Source: an uncultured Verrucomicrobium sp. (lineage in GTDB: Bacteria > Verrucomicrobiota > Verrucomicrobiia > Methylacidiphilales > GAS474). Taken from it: 8,353 nt of DNA. This document shows, in pieces, positions 1 to 5,608 of the stretch (position 1 is the first letter of the stretch; every line of letters begins with the position of its first letter). The stretch lies in the NCBI GenBank assembly GCA_903889845.1, contig CAISZB010000561.1, forward strand, positions 1 to 8,353, written 5' to 3'. The notes under the pieces were generated by a model. The model saw only the letters and a program-made list of their open reading frames with translations. It did not search any database and had not been told where the DNA came from. Made by a program: the position numbers and the translations under genes.

Positions 1-56
1 GCTGTCTTTCCTGTGCGACTCAGCCGGAGCGCACGCTGGAAACGGGTCGCAAGGAG

Positions 57-104
57 ACCGCCCCGACTGGAATCAGGAGGGAGCCCCCTCCTTTCCGGGG
101 CGGT
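57..104 (+). terminator. Nested-hairpin terminator of an unseen upstream gene
   Basis: A perfect 9-bp stem (ACCGCCCCG at 57-65 with CGGGGCGGT at 96-104) encloses a second perfect 7-bp stem (AGGAGGG at 75-81 with CCCTCCT at 86-92, loop AGCC). The outer stem runs into TTT and then CATT on the + strand, so it would end a + transcript entering from the left. The T tract is short. Bases 1-56 have open frames in all three + phases but nothing I recognise, so the gene being terminated is unknown and probably lies mostly or wholly outside the window. Confidence 0.5.
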
Positions 105-120
105 TTCATTCTTCGATGTA

Positions 121-185
121 AACCGGTGGTGTCGGGGTTTGCGCCCCTCAACCTCCGGCTACCAGCTGGCACCCCTCCGGGGTGC
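121..185. repeat. Dispersed palindromic intergenic repeat (PVC/Chlorobi type)
   Basis: This GC-rich unit folds on itself. CCGGTGGT (123-130) pairs with ACCA (161-164) and CTGG (166-169), with one bulged G. Inside is GGGG/CCCC (134-137 with 144-147). A second hairpin follows: GCACCCC (169-175) with GGGGTGC (179-185), perfect, loop TCC. Read in + frame 1 it gives the peptide NRWCRGLRPSTSGYQLAPLRGA. I recall this kind of peptide as a recurrent spurious hypothetical protein in planctomycete, verrucomicrobial and Chlorobi annotations, which points to a high-copy non-coding repeat. Only one copy is present here, so repetitiveness rests on memory and not on this sequence. Confidence 0.55.
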
Positions 186-221
186 TTCTTGCGTCAATGT
201 GATGTAAAAACGATCTAATCA

Positions 222-240
222 GCTTCCCCTTCGGGTAAGC
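222..240 (-). terminator. Possible weak terminator of the transporter/cNMP operon
   Basis: On the minus strand, just after the stop of the cyclic-nucleotide-binding gene, GCTT-A-CCC pairs with GGG-G-AAGC around a GAA loop, with one mismatch. A TTTTT tract (206-210 in + coordinates) follows only about 11 nt later. The spacing is poor for intrinsic termination, so this is a weak call. It would face the + strand terminator at 57-104 across the repeat element. Confidence 0.25.
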
Positions 241-243
241 GCA

Positions 244-666
244 TCACCGCTTTCCCGATTGCCGCAGGCGGCGACAGAGGACGGCAATGATATTGCGGGC
301 CACCTCGGCGTGGTCGGACAGCAGCTCGTACAACGCCTCGCTGCCGATCTCGAAGAGCAGGGTACCGTTGCCGTCGGCCTCCGCCGTGGCCGAGGCAGAG
401 CGGGGTTCCGGATCGAGGACGGAGAGCTCGCCGAAAACCTGCCGGGGTCCCAGACGGGCGATGACCTGCCCGCCCCGATGGATGCGGACGGAGCCGGAAG
501 CGATGACGTAAAGACACGTGCCGTCGTCCCCTTCGGCAAAAATGGCCTCTTCGGCGGCAAAGGAGTGCTCCCTCGCCGTCTCGGCCAGGGCCACCAGGAC
601 TTCCTCCGGCACTCCGGAAAAGATATCGACCGATTTCAGTAGCAGGACTTTTTCTATCGTCAGCAT
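244..666 (-). CDS. Stand-alone cyclic-nucleotide-binding domain protein
   Basis: This 140-residue protein is almost entirely one cNMP-binding (CAP/PKA regulatory) domain. Residues 1-20 (MLTIEKVLLLKSVDIFSGVP) form the usual entry helix. The beta roll follows, with FAEGDDGTCLYVIASGSVRI at about 43-62. The phosphate-binding cassette at 78-94 reads FGELSVLDPEPRSASAT and retains the Gly-Glu that contacts the ribose (79-80) and the Arg that contacts the cyclic phosphate (Arg89), so real ligand binding is plausible. There is no DNA-binding helix-turn-helix and no effector domain; the chain ends in a basic tail. The ATG at 666 is chosen because it gives the canonical family start and overlaps the preceding gene's stop in ATGCTGA. 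The in-frame ATG at 702 would add 12 residues lying wholly inside that gene. Inference: it senses cAMP or c-di-GMP-like ligands for the transporter-like protein encoded by the same transcript. Which nucleotide it binds cannot be read from the sequence. Confidence 0.9.
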   Translation of the reverse strand: MLTIEKVLLLKSVDIFSGVPEEVLVALAETAREHSFAAEEAIFAEGDDGTCLYVIASGSVRIHRGGQVIARLGPRQVFGELSVLDPEPRSASATAEADGNGTLLFEIGSEALYELLSDHAEVARNIIAVLCRRLRQSGKR

Positions 667-3599
667 AGCGATGTCCCGGGTTGTGTCTGCCCCCACGTCC
701 ACCGGGCCGTTTCCTCGACAAAAGGCTCCTCGGCGCCGCCCTCCGCCATTTTCCGAAGGTGATCGACGTCGTCGGAGGAAAGGCCCAAGCCCGACAGGCC
801 GATTTCATACAACGCGCACGCCCGGGTCCAGGGGAGAATGCGACTTCGCGGAGCTTTGACAAGATCGAGGAGCAGCGGCAGCGGCCGGGGCGCCTCCTTT
901 TCTTCTGCTTCTGCCTCCGTCATCCGGTCGAAGAGCGCCAGGACATCCTCCTTCTGCGCGACGGGCAGGAGCGTGTCGAGCAACTCGACCGCCCGCGCCC
1001 GGTGGAGAGGAAGGACGGAGCCCGGATGCCGGACCAAAACGGTTTCGAGCCCGCACAACTCCCTCCCCCCGGGAAAAAGAGAGAGGAGCCGCAGGACATG
1101 GAGACGCCCCTCCCGCACCTCCCCGTCCAGCGCGCCGCGCACCGCAGGAAAGGAGGCCAAGGCGGCGCCCCGCCGCACCATTTCCCGGGTCTCCGCCGCC
1201 GCCCGGGTCAGGTGGCCCAGCCAGAGAGCCCGCTCCGCATGGGGAATCACCCACCCCGTCCGGGACAAGGCCCGGAGCCGCTCCTGCCGGAGCGTCCGGC
1301 ACTCGGAAGCCAAATCCTGTTCGTCCGACGGCATCCAGGCCGCTCGCAAGGTTTCCTGCGCTTTTTTCACCGCCGCCTTGTCGCCCTCCATCCGCCCCAG
1401 CAGACGGAGCGCCGCACGACGGGCGTCGCGGTCGATTCCTTCCCCCCCATTCGCAACCGCCGCCAAAGGCCCGACGGCCGCACCGCCCCAGGCGTGCAGC
1501 GCCAGAACCGCCGCAGGACGGCAGATCCGGTCCGAAAGCGCCGCCACTAACGCCGCCACCAGCGCCGGAATCAACTCGCCCTCCGCTCCCCGATACTCTG
1601 CGGCGGCCCGCAAGGCGGCCAGGCGAACCTCCCTCTCGGGATCGGAAAGAAGCGGGAGAAGCAGGGGCAGAAATTTCCTTCCTTCCCCTTCAGGCGCCTT
1701 AGGAGCCTTAGGCACCGCCGCCAGTCCAGCCAGCACCGCCACCCCGTTCAGGCGCTCCGCCGCCGCCCCGGAACGCAGCAAGCCCCTCAACCGCCCTTGG
1801 GCTTCGGCCTGCGCTTCCTCCTCCACGCCGGGACCGGCACCCAGCAGCGCCACCAGGACCCTGCGGCGCGCTTCGGGATCGCCGGAAGCCCACAAACCCG
1901 GAACCTCCCGCAACGCCGCGGGGGACCCGAGACGCAGGGAGGCATCGAGCGCCGCCGCCGCCACTCCGGCGTCCCCCCGCCCCCCCTCCCGCCAAAGCCG
2001 TTCCACCTCCTCCCGCCATGGCCGCCCCTCCCCGGGTCGGCACCCGACCCTCCCGACCGCCCAGAGGCGCACCGCAGGAGCGGCGTGCTGCAGGGCCGCG
2101 GCCCACAGCGCCGGCCACTCCGGCACATCGGCCCGCTCCAGGAGGCTGAGGGCATGGAGGGCCACCCCCGGATCCTCGTTGCCGGCCATGCCCCGGAGGA
2201 GCGAGACCGCGGCGGCGTCGAGCGTGAGGGCCGCCCCGGAAAGGCGCCTCTGCGTCAGCACCCAGGCCAGCCTCCGGCTGTATTCCCCTCCCATCGCCCG
2301 CGCCACGCCGATCCAGGCGATGAGGAACACCGCCAAAAGCCCGCACAGCCAGATCACCGGGATCGCCCAGGCGAGCGCGAGCAGGAGCAGCAGCCCCCCG
2401 GCAAGCCCGGCCCCCGCGGGATCGATCACCGACTCCGCCTGGGCCTGGAAAACCAACTGCTCCTCTTCCGGCAACGGTTGGTAGAGCATCCGGAACGCCG
2501 GGCTCAGGAGAGAGGAACGGACAGCCTCGTCGGCCAGCTTGGCGACGATGATCAACCAACATCCGCCCGCCGCCAGGCCCAGGAAAGACATCGTCCCGAC
2601 GGCACCCACCACGGCGATCCCACAAACCCACGGCAGCACGGCCAGCGCCGCGGCCAGGCCGAAACGGCGGAAAATCGCCCCGGACAGGAAAAGACTCACC
2701 GCCAACTGCCCCACCCCGACCCAGGCCGAGAACCGCCCCATGAAGGCGGCCAGGGACGCCTCGCTCTGGAACATGGCCCCCAGACGGTCGAAGTAGAGGA
2801 AGTCGGTGAAGAAAAAGCCGAAATTCGACAGGACCGAAAGAAGAAGAAAAAGACGGAGATAGCGGTCCTCCCAAAGGCCCCGCAACCCCTTCAAGGCATG
2901 GAGAACCCAGCCAAAGCCCGAACTCCCAAGCCCTCCGCCCGGCTTCGCCGTCGGATCGGTCCCCCTTTTCCTCCCGTCCTGCGGCGGGCCTGCGGCGAAT
3001 TTTTCGGGGAACCGCCGCAGAATCCCGATCAGCAGGACGAGGCCGCCCGCCAGGGCCGCCGCCGAGGAGAAAAAGAGCCCGGCGACGCCGCCCTGCCGCG
3101 CCAGGAACGGCACGGCGAGACCCGCCACGATATTCGCCGCAATCCCCCCGGCCGCGACGAGACCGAAGAGCCGCTTCCCCTGCCGCACGTCGAAGAGGCG
3201 GCTGGCCGTCCCCCACACGACGATGTTGAGGAAATTGAAGGCGACCTCCTTCCATAACATTGCCGCACAGACCAGGGGCGGAAACCGGACCGCCCATCCC
3301 GCCAGCGCCGCCACCGCCATGGCGCAAGCCAGGGTACCCGGCAAGAGCCGCCGCACCCCCACCCGGGCCGCCAGCCCCACATAAGCCACCCCCAACAGCA
3401 TTCCGGCCAGCGCCCCGCCGATGTAGATGAAAGGAAGTCGCGAGGCCCCGAACGTCGAGATGAAGACCGTCCCCGCCGCGGTGTCGAAGAAAACCGCCGC
3501 CGCCGCACGGCAAAAGAAGAGGGCCGCCACGGCGGCGAGTGCCCCCCCTTCCCCCGGTGCGATGCGCAACCGGAAGAGCAGGGCGGAGACAGGATTCAC
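660..3599 (-). CDS. ATP/ADP-translocase-like (NTT/Tlc) membrane protein with HEAT-repeat tail
   Basis: This 979-residue protein has two parts. Residues about 1-436 are an NTT/Tlc-type or MFS-like membrane domain with roughly 12 hydrophobic segments (about 18-42, 57-76, 85-105, 108-130, 144-165, 174-194, 248-268, 290-310, 315-337, 340-356, 395-414, 416-436). A hydrophilic loop at 200-240 separates the two halves. Family-typical stretches include FGASRLPFIYIGGALA (50-65), SRLFDVRQGKRLFG (133-146) and AFRMLYQPLPEEEQ (368-381). Residues about 460-979 are alpha-helical HEAT-like repeats, for example DPEREVRLAALRAA (653-666) and DRDARRAALRLLG (723-735). Plant plastid and chlamydial relatives exchange ATP for ADP; this diverged HEAT-bearing subfamily from free-living bacteria has no established substrate, so nucleotide transport should not be assumed. 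The start is GTG at 3599, with no clear Shine-Dalgarno and no nearby alternative. It is co-transcribed with the cyclic-nucleotide-binding gene, which overlaps it by 7 nt. A short near-repeat encodes PKAPKAP at about 630-636. Confidence 0.85.
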   Translation of the reverse strand: MNPVSALLFRLRIAPGEGGALAAVAALFFCRAAAAVFFDTAAGTVFISTFGASRLPFIYIGGALAGMLLGVAYVGLAARVGVRRLLPGTLACAMAVAALAGWAVRFPPLVCAAMLWKEVAFNFLNIVVWGTASRLFDVRQGKRLFGLVAAGGIAANIVAGLAVPFLARQGGVAGLFFSSAAALAGGLVLLIGILRRFPEKFAAGPPQDGRKRGTDPTAKPGGGLGSSGFGWVLHALKGLRGLWEDRYLRLFLLLSVLSNFGFFFTDFLYFDRLGAMFQSEASLAAFMGRFSAWVGVGQLAVSLFLSGAIFRRFGLAAALAVLPWVCGIAVVGAVGTMSFLGLAAGGCWLIIVAKLADEAVRSSLLSPAFRMLYQPLPEEEQLVFQAQAESVIDPAGAGLAGGLLLLLALAWAIPVIWLCGLLAVFLIAWIGVARAMGGEYSRRLAWVLTQRRLSGAALTLDAAAVSLLRGMAGNEDPGVALHALSLLERADVPEWPALWAAALQHAAPAVRLWAVGRVGCRPGEGRPWREEVERLWREGGRGDAGVAAAALDASLRLGSPAALREVPGLWASGDPEARRRVLVALLGAGPGVEEEAQAEAQGRLRGLLRSGAAAERLNGVAVLAGLAAVPKAPKAPEGEGRKFLPLLLPLLSDPEREVRLAALRAAAEYRGAEGELIPALVAALVAALSDRICRPAAVLALHAWGGAAVGPLAAVANGGEGIDRDARRAALRLLGRMEGDKAAVKKAQETLRAAWMPSDEQDLASECRTLRQERLRALSRTGWVIPHAERALWLGHLTRAAAETREMVRRGAALASFPAVRGALDGEVREGRLHVLRLLSLFPGGRELCGLETVLVRHPGSVLPLHRARAVELLDTLLPVAQKEDVLALFDRMTEAEAEEKEAPRPLPLLLDLVKAPRSRILPWTRACALYEIGLSGLGLSSDDVDHLRKMAEGGAEEPFVEETARWTWGQTQPGTSLC

Positions 3600-3610
3600 G
3601 GTCGAAAGGG

Positions 3611-3628
3611 CGGGATCACGATATCCCG
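3611..3628 (-). promoter_or_regulatory. Short inverted repeat just ahead of the transporter start
   Basis: CGGGAT (3611-3616) and ATCCCG (3623-3628) form a perfect 6-bp inverted repeat with a 6-nt spacer, starting 12 nt upstream of the GTG start. It could be an operator or a leader hairpin. No clear -10/-35 pair was found beside it, and the inverted repeat element begins only 8 nt further upstream. At this GC content a 6-bp repeat can arise by chance. Confidence 0.2.
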
Positions 3629-3636
3629 GCGTGCTA

Positions 3637-3865
3637 AGAAGCTGTGAAAGAAGTAGCCGTAGGCCACGCGGAGAAGGATTTTCGCCTCCACCTAGGCGCG
3701 AGCGACGCGCATATCAATGAAAAGATATGAAAGGAGCAATGCCGTCGCGATAGCGACAAAGAGGAAACGGTAAAACTAACTGGCATGGCCGGGAGGCAAC
3801 CGACAACGGGGGAGGCGAAAAGCCTTCCCGCCCTACGGGTTGCGTCTACTTCTTTCACAGCTTCT
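3637..3865. repeat. 229-bp element with long inverted-repeat arms (MITE/BIME-like)
   Basis: AGAAGCTGTGAAAGAAGTAG at 3637-3656 is repeated perfectly in reverse complement at 3846-3865. Homology between the arms continues inward: CCGTAGG occurs in both (3657-3663 and, inverted, 3832-3838), with a 7-nt insertion beside it in the right arm. Then GAAGGATTTTCGCCTCC (left) matches GAAGGCTTTTCGCCTCC (right, inverted). The arms therefore span about 3637-3692 and 3808-3865. The centre holds perfect small hairpins: GCGCG/CGCGC at 3696-3710, CATATC/GATATG at 3710-3729 and GTCGC-GATA-GCGAC at 3744-3757. There is no transposase. It fills the gap between two minus-strand genes, and its right arm runs into the TAG stop of the solute-binding protein gene. 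It is either a non-autonomous mobile element or two inverted copies of a short dispersed repeat. The open frame through it (3634-3885, minus) is not a convincing protein. Confidence 0.7.
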
Positions 3866-4652
3866 AATGGGCGCCGGTCGCCCAATCGGTCAGGCCGTAC
3901 TTGTCCAGGATCGTCTGGAGGCGGCCGTCGGCCCGCATCGCGGCCAGCCCCTCGGACAGCTGCGCGGCCAATTCCTGACTGTTGAGGAGCGAGGGCGCAA
4001 AGGCGACGTAAAGATCGGTCGTTGAACTCAACTTCCCGGCTTCGATGAGCTTGTCGGCCTTGTCGGAGGACTTGAGAAAATAGCTGACCACGTTTCGGTC
4101 CTCGACGAAGGCCCCGATCTTCTTGTCGGCCACCGCGGCGACGAGGTCGGCCAGGTTGCTTGTCCCCCCGACGAAGGCCCGGATTTTTTTCGAGTTTCCC
4201 CGGTTCTTCGCGATGTAGCCCCCCACTTCGGGGTTGTATTTGTAATCGTCGACGATCCCCAGGAGGACGCCTTCCAGGCTGGACGCGCCGGCATACTTCC
4301 AGCCGCTATCGAAGGGAACATAGAAGGCTCCCTGCGCCCGCCCCTGCTCGGTCTTCGGGAACACGAGATCGGGAGCGTCGAGCTTGCTCAGGCCCACCAG
4401 GGCGGTCGCGCGCCCCTCCTTGATGTCGTGCAGCGCCCCGCTCCACGAGCTCGATTGATACGAGACCGTGTACCCCTTCGCCTCGAAGACCGCCTTCACG
4501 ATGTCGATCATGAAGCCGGTCTCCCCCTTGTCGGAGTCGCCCGTGTAGGGCATGTAGGGGTCGGCTTCAAACGTCAGCGTGTCGGCCCAGGAACGCATCC
4601 CGCAGCCGAGCAGAAGCCAAACGAAAAGGACGATGGAGAGAAATGAAGGCAT
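3864..4652 (-). CDS. Secreted family-3 solute-binding protein (amino-acid type)
   Basis: This 262-residue protein has the usual size for a periplasmic SBP_bac_3 protein. A signal peptide (MPSFLSIVLFVWLLLGCG) ends either in an imperfect lipobox (LLGC, Cys17) or, as a type I signal, at SWA-D (residues 22-24). The mature part begins with TLTFEADPYMPYTG, the family's first ligand-binding strand and loop. GETGFMIDIVKAVFEAKGYTV (43-63) and WSGALHDIKEGRATALVGLS (70-89) follow. The C terminus (AMRADGRLQTILDKYGLTDW) is the classic family ending. No permease or ATPase gene is adjacent, so it may serve a distant ABC importer or act as a receptor; the ligand is unknown. The start at 4652 is chosen because the signal peptide begins there, although no strong Shine-Dalgarno precedes it. 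The gene lies 101 bp downstream of coaX on the same strand. The TAG stop overlaps the edge of the inverted repeat element. Confidence 0.88.
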   Translation of the reverse strand: MPSFLSIVLFVWLLLGCGMRSWADTLTFEADPYMPYTGDSDKGETGFMIDIVKAVFEAKGYTVSYQSSSWSGALHDIKEGRATALVGLSKLDAPDLVFPKTEQGRAQGAFYVPFDSGWKYAGASSLEGVLLGIVDDYKYNPEVGGYIAKNRGNSKKIRAFVGGTSNLADLVAAVADKKIGAFVEDRNVVSYFLKSSDKADKLIEAGKLSSTTDLYVAFAPSLLNSQELAAQLSEGLAAMRADGRLQTILDKYGLTDWATGAH

Positions 4653-4679
4653 AGAGTTTAAAGGCTTTAGATTTCTCGG

Positions 4680-4695
4680 GCCTCCAATGGGAGGC
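4680..4695 (-). promoter_or_regulatory. Perfect 6-bp hairpin in the leader of the solute-binding protein gene
   Basis: GCCTCC (4680-4685) and GGAGGC (4690-4695) form a perfect stem around a 4-nt loop in the 101-bp gap between coaX and the solute-binding protein gene, ending 28 nt ahead of the latter's start. No T tract follows on either strand, so it is a poor terminator. It may be a leader hairpin or an operator, or it may be chance. Confidence 0.25.
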
Positions 4696-4753
4696 GGTGC
4701 GGATGTTGCCCCACACGGAACCTCCATGCCAATACAAAGAAACGGTCCCACCC

Positions 4754-5554
4754 CTATTTTTTCGGCAGCACCGTTTCCCCCCAAAACCGCAGCCCGTCTA
4801 ACGTTAACCCCGGCAGCACCGCCTCGATCTCCGGCATCCGTTTTGCGACGACGCCGGCCTGTCCCCCCGTCGCGACGACGTGGAGCCGCCCCCCCTTCGG
4901 AAGCAACTCCTGCCGCACCGCCGCCAGGATCTCCCGGATCATCCCCCGGTAGCCGATGACGGCGCCGACACGGATCGCCTCCTCGGTGCTCTTGCCGATG
5001 GCGCGCCGGGGTTCCCGGACGGTGACGCGGGGGAGGAGGGCGGTCCGCTCGTGGAGGTATTCCGTCATCACGTTGAGGCCGGGCGCGATGACGCCGCCGC
5101 AGTAGGCCCCCTTCGGATCGATGACGTCGAAGGTGACCGCCGTCCCGAAGTCGATGACGACGGCGGGCGTACCGAAGAGGCGGCGGACGGCCAAGGCGTT
5201 CGCCAGCCGGTCGGCCCCGATCCGGGCCTTGTTCGGATAGCGGACCGGCATCCCGAGGGGGGCCTCCCCATGAAGGACGAAGAGGCGCTTCCCGAAGACG
5301 CGCCGGAAGAGCGCCGTCCGCTCCGGGACGACGCTGCTGAGGAGGACCGCCTCCGCCGGGAAACGGCGCGCCAGGCCGCGCACTGCGGCGAGGTGAAGGG
5401 CGGGCGTGGGATGGGTGGCGACCGATCCGAGGCGGCCCGCCGTCGCCGGGGCGTACTTCGTGAAAGAGTTGCTGACATCGACGACGAGGAACGCCGCACT
5501 CCCCTTGCGGCTCTGGCTGCCCTGTCCGCCCTGTTTTTTGGGTTCGTCCGGCAT
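4754..5554 (-). CDS. coaX: Type III pantothenate kinase
   Basis: This cytoplasmic enzyme phosphorylates pantothenate with ATP, the first committed step of coenzyme A synthesis; type III enzymes lack the CoA feedback inhibition of type I. At 266 residues it is near the family size. Motifs in order: the N-terminal phosphate-binding strand VVDVSNSFTK (24-33), IGADR (112-116, whose Asp is thought to be the catalytic base), VIDFGTAVTFD (133-143), YCGGVIAPGL (151-160), GKSTEEAIRVG (187-197) and VVATGGQAG (226-234). Two departures are notable. The usual DxGN of the first motif is DVSN here, and about 20 hydrophilic residues (MPDEPKKQGGQGSQSRKGSA) precede the first strand. The start is supported by AGGTGG at 5562-5567, 7 nt before the ATG, and no in-frame ATG/GTG/TTG lies nearer the core. 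The gene is divergent from the glycosyltransferase gene. Confidence 0.92.
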   Translation of the reverse strand: MPDEPKKQGGQGSQSRKGSAAFLVVDVSNSFTKYAPATAGRLGSVATHPTPALHLAAVRGLARRFPAEAVLLSSVVPERTALFRRVFGKRLFVLHGEAPLGMPVRYPNKARIGADRLANALAVRRLFGTPAVVIDFGTAVTFDVIDPKGAYCGGVIAPGLNVMTEYLHERTALLPRVTVREPRRAIGKSTEEAIRVGAVIGYRGMIREILAAVRQELLPKGGRLHVVATGGQAGVVAKRMPEIEAVLPGLTLDGLRFWGETVLPKK

Positions 5555-5564
5555 GAAGAAACCA

Positions 5565-5593
5565 CCTATACCCCTCTTGCCGCCGTTTGCCAA
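5565..5593 (-). promoter_or_regulatory. Possible sigma-70-type promoter for coaX
   Basis: On the minus strand TTGGCA (5593-5588) and TATAGG (5570-5565) are separated by exactly 17 nt within the 54-bp divergent gap. Against this, the -10 element overlaps the Shine-Dalgarno AGGTGG, so a transcript starting here would be nearly leaderless and lose that site. The hexamers may be fortuitous. The gap must nevertheless hold signals for both divergent genes unless transcription starts inside the opposite coding region. Confidence 0.25.
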
Positions 5594-5608
5594 CGCGGGT
5601 CCGGTCCC

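Noticed and set aside
13..207. A 64-codon + strand open frame
   Set aside because: It crosses the terminator hairpin and the palindromic repeat, has no RBS, and matches the kind of spurious peptide I associate with this repeat.
244..702. A longer start for the cyclic-nucleotide-binding gene at 702
   Set aside because: It would add 12 non-conserved residues overlapping the upstream coding sequence, whereas the 666 start is canonical and gives the typical ATGCTGA stop-start overlap.
838..2484. A 548-codon + strand open frame antisense to the HEAT region
   Set aside because: Arg/Ser/Ala/Pro-rich with no domain; it is the complement of a strongly supported gene.
3634..3885. An 83-codon minus-strand open frame between the two operons
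   Set aside because: It lies inside the inverted repeat element and overlaps the end of the solute-binding gene in another frame. Its composition looks like translated repeat, not protein.
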